DNA from: Dimargaris cristalligena
Taxonomy: Eukaryota; Kickxellomycota; Dimargaritomycetes; Dimargaritales; Dimargaritaceae
DNA length: 29,607 nucleotides
NCBI GenBank assembly: GCA_027576995.1
Contig: JANBQC010000344.1
Location: forward strand, 1 to 29,607
Direction of reading: 5' to 3'
The translations under genes were made by a program, and so were the position numbers. The notes below the pieces were generated by a model. That model was not told where the DNA came from. It did no database searches and saw only the letters and a program-made list of their open reading frames with translations. Positions 1-10,474 of the stretch are shown piece after piece (position 1 is the first letter of the stretch; each line of letters begins with the position of its first letter).

Positions 1-655
1 CCCAATAAAACTAACTACCTAAAGATGCCTACTGTCCTCTAGCTGCTTTCTTCCCTTTTGCCCAGTTTTATTGACACCCATAATATTTCCAACAATTGGG
101 TCTAGGCAAATATCACTTAAATCTGCCATAGTGAATAATTGAGAATATATCTATTTGAGTACTTGAATACCTCTATAGTCTGATGAAGGCACCTTGTTTG
201 GCCAAGGTAGGCTTTTGGGCTATATTGTAATAATAACTGGTCTACAATTGCTGATGATAATGAACTAGAAAACAATCATTATTATATAACTTTCTGCAGC
301 CAAAGGTGTACCCCATGAGTATTGATGCCAAACCCTACAGTACTTAGGCTTGACTTGCCATTGCTAGATTCTACACACTGCTTTCAATGTGTACCAACAT
401 TAATAGAAGCCCCTGTTACTCCTAAACCAACCTGGAGCAAATAAGTGAGCTTTAATATTTTACCAACAATGGTGGGTGGACCTAGTAGTACATTGCTATG
501 ATAGTGAAGTCAATGAAGGGGGGAGGGGGGTGGTCTAGAAAAAGAGTAGGTAGCTGGTTGCTTGGGCCATCAGCTCAATGGTATATGGTATGGTTGGTGA
601 GGAAAATAGTGGTGTATTATTTGCGGCAGCATGGTACAGGGCTGTAAATAGGAGT
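1..655. other. CpG-depleted flank without a supported gene
   Basis: AT-rich, repeat-like DNA with no reading frame I can support on either strand. My hand count finds only one CG dinucleotide (near 624) in this stretch, while TG and CA are common, which is what long-term cytosine methylation and deamination would leave. It is probably the eroded remains of a transposable element that continues beyond the window, but I recognise no element family. Confidence 0.6.
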
Positions 656-730
656 TGTGGTGAACTTACCACATTTTTTACTTACTTTTATTTTTAATCC
701 ATTTTTCGCACTTATCGGAAATATGCCCCT
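656..730 (+). repeat. Left copy of a 75-bp direct repeat
   Basis: This 75-base stretch matches 29533-29607 with about four mismatches, in the same orientation. It opens with the inverted repeat TGTGGT-gaactt-ACCACA and continues with a T-rich tract, TTTTTCGCACTTATCGGA and TATGCCCCT. The similarity begins abruptly at the TG in both copies, and the bases before it differ, so this is likely the true 5' end of a dispersed element. The second copy is cut by the window end, so the repeat may be longer. Confidence 0.9.
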
Positions 731-1313
731 GACGAGTGAATGAGCCCCTGCCCCTGATGAGTATAGTCATTTTCCCTCTATTTTCATTATTATATAGTTT
801 TTCCTATTATTATAGTTTATACCCTTGACTGTGATGCACCCCTGCCCCTGACCAGACCATACCCCTGCATTCACACTACCCCTAGCCCAACTGCACCCCT
901 GTTCAAAGAATATCTAATAATAGCTTTCTCCCTTTCTTTTTTTCCCTTCTATTATTTCATATTGAATTTATTAGTTACCCAAGTATTACCTATCCTTTGT
1001 GATGGTTAATACTATTATCTGGGAACTCCCTTCCCTTTCCCTCTGCTTAGTCATCCAATATTCTGGGACCTTCTCTCCCTTTCTCTATTATCCATCTATC
1101 TTTTCATTTAGGCTTCCTCTTTCAAGAATAAATACTCCCCCTTGCTGCTACCTCTTGGAACAGTAAGTCTATCATCACCTTTCCCTTTTTATCACCTATC
1201 TTTTTAAATAAAGTTCAGTTTTCAAGGATTTAAGTTCAGTTCTTTATAGATAGTATATATATAGGGTGAGTAGATTGAGGCTGCTTACTACTGATATAAG
1301 CCAATAGTCACCA
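658..1313 (+). mobile_element. Candidate LTR of a retrotransposon
   Basis: The segment starts TGGTGA and ends TCACCA, a perfect 6-bp terminal inverted repeat with canonical TG and CA ends. The next bases (TGGTAAGAGCC from 1314) could be a primer-binding site, which normally starts TGG just after a 5' LTR. Inside are a TATA-like AATAAATA (1127-1134) and an AATAAAG polyadenylation-like motif (1207-1213) at plausible U3/R spacing, plus scattered CCCCTG motifs at 724-900. The 5' end is shared with a second copy at the right edge. No 5-bp target duplication is seen around 658-1313, which fits a 5' LTR followed by internal sequence rather than a solo LTR. No gag or pol was recognised. The boundary call is inference. 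Confidence 0.4.
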
Positions 1314-2110
1314 TGGTAAGAGCCACTCTGACTTTGAGGGCAGTACCAGATAAGGCATTACTGTACCAATTCTTCACAACTGAAGGAAATTATTGGATAA
1401 AGGACTTGGGCTACCTTTTTTGGTAGGACAATGTACCAATATTGTAATGAAGTGATATCCTGAAGGGCAAGGAACTGCCTTAAAAGGGCTTGACTGCAAG
1501 TCTAAAAGTAGAATGATTCAATGGAATGCAACAGCCATAGTTGGCTGAAATATATTTCCTGATGACTGGGAGAAAATGAAGTTGTTTGTAAGTAACTTAC
1601 AAATTTACTAAACATGGAATTGTCTGTTTGTTAGTCCATACCAATGTACTGCCAATACCCCACTTTCCACCTCCACAAAGCCCATGTAAACACCCTGCCA
1701 TCCAGGAAATGGGGGATACATTTGTCTGTTATGGGCATACATAACCCTATCTAAATAGGCTAGTCTAATTGCACTTATATGACCAACATAGCCAATCACA
1801 CTGTTTATAAATAAATGGGCCATTGATATGAGTGGTCAAACTTTTACATTTGTGAGTGGGCTGCTTTTAATTAGCAACAATTTGATTGTAAATTGGTTGA
1901 TGAATCTTAGACCGGACTGTTCTGGTGTATTTTAAAGGTATCAGTTAATGATTTGTAACTAAAAGTAAAGGTATTATATCCCTAGGGTTAAACCAGCCAG
2001 ATTCTGTGGACAGATTTGGGTATTTTGGTTATACCCATCACCATAGTCAATGTGGTTGATTAAATGACTAGGTCATTGAGAATTTGCACTAATGTCTCAA
2101 GTTGGCACTA
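1314..2110. other. CpG-depleted remnant, possible retroelement internal region
   Basis: It follows the candidate LTR directly and is almost free of CG (I count one, in ACCGGACT near 1912). Short open stretches exist on both strands, but none is long or recognisable as gag, protease, reverse transcriptase or integrase. CG dinucleotides reappear abruptly at about 2110, which I take as the border between repeat-derived DNA and the upstream region of the next gene. Confidence 0.45.
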
Positions 2111-2492
2111 TATTGGCTATCGAACGTAGCATTAAATATAAACACAATTACCTATTGTGGACCCCCCCTTCTCCGTTACTTAATAACCTGCTTATCCTAA
2201 ACTGTAATCTGATTTAGCTAACGAACAGGCTAGCTTTGGTCAGCCGCTGTATATAGCACGTGATGAATTATTTGACCATAACCAGACATACTTGGGGGAA
2301 AAGAACCTCATAATGATAGCTCTGGAATCACTAAGGTCCTATAGAGAAGTGCGCGTTCAAATGAATGGAGCTTTAAGTTGGTTGGGTGACTTTGAACTCC
2401 GTGATTGGGCCACCTACCTTTACCTCTTTGGACGACTGACATAGCCCATGACCCAATTCGCCGCATAAACCTTCGTATATTTGACCTCAACC

Positions 2493-3296
2493 ATGTCTTT
2501 TTCAACGGCCGTTCTTCATAATTGCATGAAACCGAATTCGACACGGGCCATTCGGCGTCACCCCAAGTCAACCACGGCCCGGATTGGGACTCGCTGGCAT
2601 GGCACTTCGGCCAAAGCCAAAAAGAGTAAGTAGCACCCCCCTCCGAACCCTATGCCAGTCTACCGTGCCGGAAATGCACAGCCCAATCTATTCGCCGGCA
2701 TTGTCCCACGTCGCCCCCCCTCCCATTGACCCCACCATCGTTAAGGCATGTAATTAATGGTGACTTCTAACTTCTTCCTAACCTGGCTTATATACCACCT
2801 GTTTCCGGCACCACTACTCGTTCATTTAGGTGCGGACAGTCGAACCCGACCATGCGACTCGAATACGCCTTTAAACCCCGGTGAAATTATGCTCTCGTCG
2901 CCTCTTCCCGTGTCCCAATGCCGGTTGACCAAATTCTATCAACCACCCGATGAAACTCCCGCCCAACAGGCGTATCGCGAGCTCCGGGAACAGGCCGTGG
3001 AGTTCCACCGGGACTTTTGGCACCAAGAAAACGGTCGATTTGAGGCGAATCGGGCCGTCTATAAGGGGACCCAACAACATACTGACACTGCCACCCATAC
3101 TAGTGCGATGGGCGAAGGGGCGCCAGCAACGGCCAGTGAGGCGGTGGACATGGGCCCATTTTACCAGGACTATTTGGAACAGGCGTACCAGCGACATTTG
3201 AAATATAATCGAATCTGGTGGGGCATGAACCTCCAGATGGTGGGCCTCGGGATCCGGGCCTCTCTATCTCGGTGGTTCCGCAATAGCTGCTTCTAA
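2493..3296 (+). CDS. COA8 (APOPT1)-like cytochrome c oxidase assembly factor
   Basis: Predicted 199-residue mitochondrial protein in two exons, 2493-2625 and 2830-3296, joined in phase 1. The intron has a GTAAGT donor and a TTTAG acceptor; an alternative CAG acceptor at 2838 keeps the frame. Exon 1 encodes about 44 residues rich in Arg, Lys, Ser and Thr with no acidic residue, which looks like a mitochondrial targeting sequence. The ATG lies in ACCATGT. Exon 2 carries family features as I remember them: a degenerate PPDPxSNLR-like stretch followed by RLTKFYQPPDETP, the helix YRELREQAVEFHRDFW, and near the C-terminus FYQDYLEQAYQRHLKYNRIWW. Length is close to human COA8 (about 206 residues). 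In animals the family supports complex IV assembly in the matrix. The canonical SNLRP is altered here to SQCRL. The assignment is from memory of the family, without a search. Confidence 0.75.
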
Positions 3297-3343
3297 TCAG
3301 CCAGGTTAAATTTAGATTTCCATTTGATTGCAGTATTTCGTTC

Positions 3344-3397
<54 letters not shown>

Positions 3398-3416
3398 TAC
3401 TATTACTATTATTATA
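3344..3416 (+). repeat. ATT trinucleotide microsatellite
   Basis: About 73 bases of TAT/ATT repeat. It is perfect to about 3392 and then interrupted by ACT units. It starts 48 bases after the stop codon of the COA8-like gene, so it probably lies in that gene's 3' UTR or just beyond. The long poly-Leu reading frame across it is an artefact. Confidence 0.95.
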
Positions 3417-4140
3417 CTTTGTATTTACATATAAATCAGCTGGTATAACAACCATTGGTATTGGCAACCTGGGGGTAAGGAGGGGCATAGGAGGCGCCTT
3501 ACTGGGTTTATTAATAGATAAGCACTAGGGGGACCATGTGATAAATGGTTAGAGGAGATGTGCACTGTGGTAGTGGGTACAGATTCAGACATTTGGAATG
3601 ATAAGAGAGGGTTCGCTAGAGAGTGTTGAGGATAGTCGGTTTAACTATGTTGTGCATAAGGTTTTGGATACCCTTTCCTTGGTGCACACAGTGGAGGTGT
3701 GCGTTTGGATGCCGAAGGGGGGGGGCAGAGAGGGGAGAGGATCGTCCCCCAGCGAATTAGCTCGAAAGGCCGGTGGTCACATGGGCATTATTCGTAAGGC
3801 TGGTTGGTCTCATTGATGGACCACCACATTCATAGAAGATAGGTGGCGGATAATATCCGACTGCATGCTAATGGGGGAAGTGAGGGGGGGGAGGCCACAG
3901 GAGTTGCCAAAATTAAGCTGGTAAATCGGCATATTGAGATGGGGGGTGTAGATATTTGGCTCATCATTATGTTCAGAGTATGTTTATTTATAGTAGCAGG
4001 TAGTGCCCAGAATGGCAATATCGGGTCGGATCAATGACACATTGTCCACGGTAGCCTGCTTTTATATATTGCGTCAGGTCACCATGTAGGGGGATAGAAG
4101 TGTCCTTAACCGCCCCAACTATATCTTAAAGATGCGTTGT
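3417..4140. other. Intergenic stretch, no supported gene
   Basis: Two open stretches on the plus strand (3598-3816 and 3843-4037) have fairly protein-like composition, and both contain runs of seven or eight G, but they lie in different frames, lack recognisable domains and have no clear splice sites joining them. They could be a decayed coding region or chance. Nothing else is seen. Confidence 0.5.
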
Positions 4141-4159
4141 TACGAATCGTTATAGGGGA

Positions 4160-4396
4160 AGCCTGCGGACGCAATCCAACCTGGGAAGCCCGGAGGCTAA
4201 TGCCTCCAAGGACCAAGTCCCAGATAAAGCCGTGTGATATATATATATGGGATATCCTATTACTGCTTGTATTTAACTCCGAGGGGGGAGGTGCTGGTCC
4301 CGAAATCCAGGGTTAATCTTAAAAACCCAAAAGCAGACCGTTTCGGCACTTTTCTGATTGAAATGACGATTAGGTTGGCCAAGCCAAGCACCCCCC
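4160..4396 (+). other. Stem-rich segment, possible structured RNA
   Basis: Several perfect stems fall close together. TGCG (4164-4167) pairs with CGCA (4170-4173), although the loop is only two bases. GGAGGC (4192-4197) pairs with GCCTCC (4202-4207) across a TAAT loop. This hairpin sits inside CTGGGA (4181-4186) with TCCCAG (4218-4223). GGGTT (4310-4314) pairs with AACCC (4324-4328). TTGGC (4375-4379) pairs with GCCAA (4383-4387). GGTGC (4290-4294) can close a domain with GCACC (4388-4392). A T5 run at 4558-4562 could end a Pol III transcript. I tried to match RNase P, MRP, SRP, U1-U6, 5S, tRNA, TPP riboswitch and group I intron cores from memory and found no convincing fit. It may be chance. 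Confidence 0.22.
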
Positions 4397-4500
4397 AGGA
4401 GGTGTCGATATCCCCAGCATTCGCTGAGTCGGGACAACGAAGAAGGATCAGCAGCGCTACCCGTGAGTCCAACCCGCTCTGCACAGTACTCGGCTCTGGG

Positions 4501-5370
4501 GGGCAATCGTTCCTACGACCACTGTTTAATGGCTCCCTCTCTCCTTAGTGTCTGTTCTTTTTCACCCCACCATCCACTATGGAGATATGGCCCTGACCAT
4601 ATTAAGTGTGACGAGGGGTTTTTAGTTCTCCATCGGCCACTGAATAATGTCCGTTTGTTTAGCACTATAGTTTTCCATTGGATTTATTCGGAGTGCAGCC
4701 CTCTTTAACCCTCCTCCTTCTACATTTATCGATGATATAGAGCGCTTCGTGGATACTGCCAGAGCCCCTTCCTCTTCCCTTTCCTTATTCCCTACCGTGT
4801 GTGGTTCCACCTTGTTACCCGCGCCATTCCTATTGTGTTGTCTTTTTCTATAGTGCTTTGCCCTTCCCTTAACTACTCATCCACCGATAATCCCACCGTA
4901 GCCCGTTCCAGTACTTGGCCCCTTGTCTTCTCTCTACATCCCGACTTGGTCCTACAGCCGGCTAGCCTTTTAAACCATAACGCTTGCCAACCCCCTCCCC
5001 CCCCCGCATCTCGCCACTCTCTTCAACCCCTTACCGTACCACCACAGTACCTCTCCCACTTTGAGCCACTACTTCTAAGAGCGTATCTCTCTCTCTCTGA
5101 CTTCTCACCTCCTTCATTCACGTTGGTGAAAGTGTGTATAAGCCCCAGTGCCGGGTGGCCCAAGCCCACCTTTTCCTCCCGTTCGGTTCGCGCATACATC
5201 CACCCCCTCTCTTTCTACCCACTTCTTCAGCTTACTATTTATTTTCATTCTCCTTCCTTCGTTTAACACCACACCCATTCCTTCACTGTTGAGTGTTGCT
5301 TGGCTTACCTTGTATTTGTACTCCACACCTCCCGACTCCAACCTGCCACAGTCCTTCCCCGTTCGCCCGG
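4501..5370 (+). promoter_or_regulatory. Pyrimidine-rich upstream region of the kinase gene
   Basis: This 870-base region before the kinase ATG is strongly C/T-biased on the plus strand, most clearly at 4980-5370, with runs such as CCCCCTCCCCCCCCCGC near 4990. Pyrimidine-rich tracts are common near fungal transcription starts. Open frames across it are rich in Ser, Pro, Leu and Phe and look like by-products of that composition. I see no distinct TATA box or terminator. Confidence 0.35.
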
Positions 5371-8300
5371 ATGCAAAAATACAATGTCCAATCCACCCTC
5401 GGAGAAGGCGCCTTCAGCTCGGTAATCGAGGCCCGCTGTATTGAGACCGGTGAAGTTGTAAGTCTATCTACTAATAACAGCCTTGTAAAAAGGGGGGAGT
5501 TTCACTGCACACTTTGCTGTGCGCCACCACAACCCCTTCCGTGCACCCGCACCGTAGCCTCGGGCGGGGTTACTACCACCTGCGCCTTCTTGGGTATCTT
5601 ATAATTTTGGCTAGCACAGCCCGCCTGAACTACGTACCACCCCGCTATTTTTCCAATAGTCTATTTTGATTGTTACCCCCTGGTTGGTGCAACCTAGGCG
5701 TGTGTGCAACTGCCCTGTCCCGGGCCCTCCATTGGCCAATGCCGCACACCACTAAACAAGAGGATGTGTGGGTATGCGTGGAGAGCAATGGTTAAACAGG
5801 CACCTAGTTGTTAGTGGAAAGGGGCTTTAATCGTATAGTTAGTTAGGTTAGAACAACCCCCCACCAACTGTCGTCAGCCGGTCCAACGGATGATCTACGC
5901 CTCCCTCTCCCCAGTTTGCCCACCTATACTTCTCTCCTGTCAATTACGACCATGTCAGGTCGAGAGATGCTATAATGTTGATGCCCATTGTCGCCCTGAA
6001 ATTTAATTGGCTGGAGTGGATGTATTCTACACCTTACCCTGTTTTTCTCATCGCCCGCGATCTCTCACCGTCCCGTATTTGCCCTTGATTGGTACTTGGT
6101 TCATAATCGTAACTAACTAGGTGGCCATCAAGCGCATGAAGAAACGGCGCTGGAAAGATTCCACAACCGTCAACGAAATCGATGCCCTGAAAAACCTCAA
6201 GCACCCCAATATCATTACCCTGAAGGACTCCTTTCGCCAGGATTACCGCTTTTTCCTAGTATTTGAGCGCATGGACCAGAATCTATTGCAACTCACTACT
6301 AGTCGCAAGAATCGCCCCTTTGGTGAGGACACCATCCGATCCATATCGTAAGTACCGTTATTCGACTTGCGGTGGTTCCCATAGCTTGCCATCCGCATAC
6401 GGCCCTATGCATCCGTAGAATCAATTTCACGCACATTTCTACCCCTACATCCCTTTACCTTATTAACCGATGCCTCTACTTTACCCTCTTTACTTTAACT
6501 AGCCGCCAAATCCTCGAAGGGGTGGCTTTTATACACGAACATGGCTACTTCCACCGAGACCTTAAGCCCGAGAACATCCTCATTACCGGTCTACAGGTCA
6601 AGGTGGCCGATTTCGGCCTGGTTCAGCGTCTCGATGACCACCGGCCCCTGACCAGCTACATCAGTACCCGATGGTTAGTATACCCACTAGTTCTTCCTTT
6701 TTATTATTTTATTTTTTAGACTCGTCCCGTCTCCTCAACCTTTCACATTTCCAAATCAATACCCCCCATGGCCATCCCTAACCCCTTTTATGGTATCCCT
6801 TGCTGGCCCACCCCCTTGAACCATACCCCTCTCCCAGGTACCGTGCGCCTGAAATTCTTCTACAATGCGACCGTTACTCATCACCCATCGACCTGTGGGC
6901 TGTGGGCGCGATTCTGGCGGAGGTCATTATGGTGCGGCCCTTGTTCCCCGGCAAGAACCAGATGGACCAACTCCACCGCATCTTCAAAGTTATGGGCTCC
7001 CCGAATCTCAGTCATGGGACGGGTGGCATCTGGTATGAAGGGGCGCTGCAGGCTAAACATTTGGGGGTGTGTTTCATCGATATTCCGGCCACGGGTCTAT
7101 CCAAGATCATCCCCAACGCGTCCCCCGAAATGCTCAGTTTACTAGAGCATCTACTCGTTCTCAAACCCGAGAATCGAGTAACCGCCCGACGGGCCCTACA
7201 GTTGCCTGTATTCCGTGGCTCGCGCTCTTTCGCCTCCCCCGGCCAAATTGCTGTCCGTCGTCAGAAGCTCCTGTCCCCCATTATGCTGCCGGCGACCGCC
7301 AAACCCTTGGCATCTCGCTGCACCCCCTTCGAACCACTGCCTAGCAGTAAACCCCTCTCGCCGTTCCATCTACCGGAAATCAGCAATATAGCCAGCCCCC
7401 TGCTGAAGGCGGAACCGAAACCCCAAATCTCCATGGACATCAGTATATCTCCGCTGGCCGTTCAGGTTCCGACAATTGCTTCCCCTGTGGAAACCATCAC
7501 CACCAACATTACTGTGGAGCCCCGAATATTCCCTCTCACCCCCACCGAGGTTGAATCGAACCCCTTCATTGTCCCGTACATGCGAGTGTCGACGCCGTTT
7601 TCCACCGCTGTACCTGCCCGGAATGTACGCCGTCGGTCCAGTACGTACAGTGCCCTCACCTCAACCAACCCTGCGCCGTCACCGCGGCTGCGATTACGTA
7701 AGTCGGTCCGCAAGGCCTCTGGTTCCATGATGCTTCGGCGGCGTTCCTCAGTCTCATCCATGTCCCTTAACGTACGTCATTCGCGGAGCTCCATGCGGGA
7801 TTTCCAGCACGCCGTGGTTACAACCACGACCATCGCCCAACTGCCGAATGACCTCCCGAATTGCTCCTTCTCGGTGGATTGGGTCGACCAGGTCGAGGCA
7901 CTGACCGATCACAGCGAATGCCATGATATTGCAACGACGCTTGGTCCCACGGGTGGGGAAAAACGGTCAACTCCACCCCAAACCGCCACGCTCAAGACCC
8001 CCCTCTCAGCCGAAATGGCACCCCCCGTTGTTTCCGAGCAACCCACACCAATCGCTCAAAAGGAAGAGATACCGATTGGGCAAAGTCCTATATCCCCCGA
8101 TATACTGTCCGTAAAAGAACCCGGGTTTACTCTCCGTCCTCTGTCACTGCTGGCGCCGCTAACCCTACAGCCCATTTTTTCTAGTACCCAGCGGCTGTCC
8201 GATTCTTCACCGGGTAAATCCAGTAGCATGATAAGTCCCACTAGCCCCGAGCCTATGAACCTTCGGCCGAGTCTACATGAAACACCCATAGAGTCGCCGA

Positions 8301-10474
8301 CCTCACCCACCCAGGCGCCTCCGCCAGATGCGCTTAACCATAAGATGGCTCGCTCTCTGACTCGTGGCCGAAGCCAGTCGTTGTTTGACAGTGCCCGGGC
8401 CCCCCAATTGCGAACTAAACCTACCCGCCTTCCTCTTAATGGGGTTTTCCCGGAGACTGTTGACGAGGATTTTAGTGAGTATGACGACGATGCCACTAGT
8501 ACCACTACTGGGCAGTCCGGAAAGCACAGTCGGGTGCCATCCCACCTAGGATCCCGCCCTCAGACGGACCATGGTCTCTCTGAGTGCAATGGTGTGGCTC
8601 CCACCGCCCTAGCCACTGGTTCTTCTACGGCCAATCCTCCTAAATCAGGTTCCAAGCCTCCGACCAGTACTCACCCCGATTTGGACCTTCAGTGTACTTT
8701 CCCCACATTGCAGCGCAGTCGATCCAAGACCTTCTCCTTTCTGCGGTATCCCAAAAATTCCTGTCAAATTGATATCCTTGACACTGGATTTACGACCAGT
8801 CTCTGGGACGACCTTAACGAGGAACTTCAGCGCCGCTCGGTCCATGACCCTGATATAGCGGAGGAAACCACCCTGGTGGCGACTTCCGCTACGGGACTTC
8901 CCTCTGACCCCAGTCCTCGAGGAAGTGGCAGTGGGTCCGACCTACTGGTTCAGGATAGTTTTGAATCGTTCCTAGTAGAGCAGGTCTCCCGACTGGAGTC
9001 CCAGGAATCTATGGAGCGAGTGACCCCCACGTTCATTTTGCAACCGTCGCCCACTTCTGCGACGGCGCTGAATGGTAGTGCGGCAACTAACTCCAGCACT
9101 AAACCAAATCCGGCACCCCCAACTCCACCCAAAGCTCCCGAAAAATCCCGCTGGCGGCCCATTGTCTCGCCCATTGACCAGAGTGCCCCTAAACCCCGCC
9201 GCCGGCCCAGTAAACGGGCCTTAGATACCCCAGCGCATCCACCCAATTCGACCAGCTCGCCACCTTCCAACTCGAAAGCCAGTGAATCGTTCAAGTCCGC
9301 CGAGTTGCCGGGTAACGCCAGTAACGGTCGACAGTCCCGACGCTCCAATGTCTTCCATGCCCTCAAGGCTGCCTTTCGCACCACTGACTTAAGTCCCGCC
9401 CTCGACCAGCGCCAGCGCCTGGATGCATCAACTGCCACCCCCACCCGGGGTTCCCAGCGCACCCCTCCACCCCGGATGGTCCCCCCCACCCCTCTGGCCG
9501 GCTACCGGGTAAGTTTGGATGAATCGGGAATATCCCAGGGCGGGATTTATGGGAAATTCGCCACCACCGCTGCCCCCACTTCCCGAACTGATCCGCTTAC
9601 CCCTTTGGACACCACTGCTGCCGTTCGTCAGATATTAGGGATCGGAGACACTATCCCCGAAGTCGACGAAAGCCCTAGCCAGTCGACATTTCCAGCCGGA
9701 CAGCCCCTAGCTAATTCTAGACTTACTCTGCGTCGAGTTAGTCAGCCCCAGAAGAAGAAATCCGGGCAAAGCACGACCACTGATCACTCGGAAGACTCCT
9801 CCCCCCCCTCCTACCAGTCGCCCCCATCCGCTTCCACTGCCAATACCCCGGGCCTCAAACAACGCAAATCCTCCATGTGGTTCGGCAAATACTTCCAGCG
9901 CTCCAAAACCTCGCATGGTACCTCGATTTCCCTCCTAGAAGAGGTGTTCCCCCCCAGCTTCCCCCTTCGTCGCCAGAGTATGGAGGACGGTGGGGATCGA
10001 AGCAGCACCCGTACCACCGCGGCATCGGCACCTCGCCGCCCACTTACTCACTTCTCCCAAGGCCTGACTATGCCGGATACGGTGGTCGATGCGGCCATAT
10101 TGGGAATAGCCATTGACCCGCCGCTAAGTCCATCCCTATCGGGCAATCTGGTACAAGACCACGATAACCCCCAATTAGGCCGTTACGGAACCCCCAGACG
10201 TTCCATGACTAGTCTCGCTCCGCTCTCCACCGAATCTTTGGGCCCCTTGTCATTGGTTTACAACCACCTTTCCGTGGGAGGTCCGCCACTCTCGCCCGAT
10301 GATTGTAGCCAACCTTACCCCCACCGCCGCCATCTCTCACAACAGCATCAAAACCAACAGCAGCAACAACAACAATCCCATCATTACCAAGCTAGACCGG
10401 GCCCTGGGGGTGACCCTCGGGTCAAAACACGATCGCCCCGCTCCAGTCCCCACCTGTCACTCTTGTGTATTTAA
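5371..10474 (+). CDS. MAK/ICK/MOK-Ime2 family Ser/Thr protein kinase with a very long tail
   Basis: Four exons, 5371-5457, 6121-6347, 6503-6673 and 6838-10474, join in frame to give 1373 residues. Introns of 663, 155 and 164 nt have donors GTAAGT, GTAAGT and GTTAGT. The kinase domain is about residues 4-287: glycine loop [12 protein letters not shown] lysine 33, helix-C Glu48, HRDLKPEN with Asp124, DFG Asp141, activation motif T155-S156-Y157, then STRWYRAPE. The T-x-Y followed by STRWYRAPE is typical of the RCK group (MAK, ICK, MOK, fungal Ime2 and Crk1), and all catalytic residues are present. The next roughly 1086 residues are low-complexity Ser/Pro/Thr-rich sequence with many SP/TP sites, several RRxS motifs and a polyGln tract near the C-terminus. 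Fungal relatives control meiosis, mating and morphogenesis. The splice joins rest on domain continuity. Confidence 0.9.
10340..10375 (+). repeat. CAA/CAG repeat encoding a polyglutamine tract
   Basis: In-frame CAA and CAG codons near the C-terminus of the kinase give QQHQNQ followed by a run of Gln, flanked by Ser, His and Tyr. Mixed CAA and CAG codons should limit slippage. The tract is likely length-variable and disordered. Confidence 0.9.

Noticed and set aside
3328..3528. Open frame with a long poly-Leu run
   Set aside because: It is a translation of the ATT microsatellite, with no other protein-like content.
4141..4500. RNase P/MRP, SRP RNA, telomerase RNA or group I intron
   Set aside because: Short resemblances (AGGGGAAGCCTGCGGAC, AGAAGGATC) do not come with the other conserved regions of any of these families.
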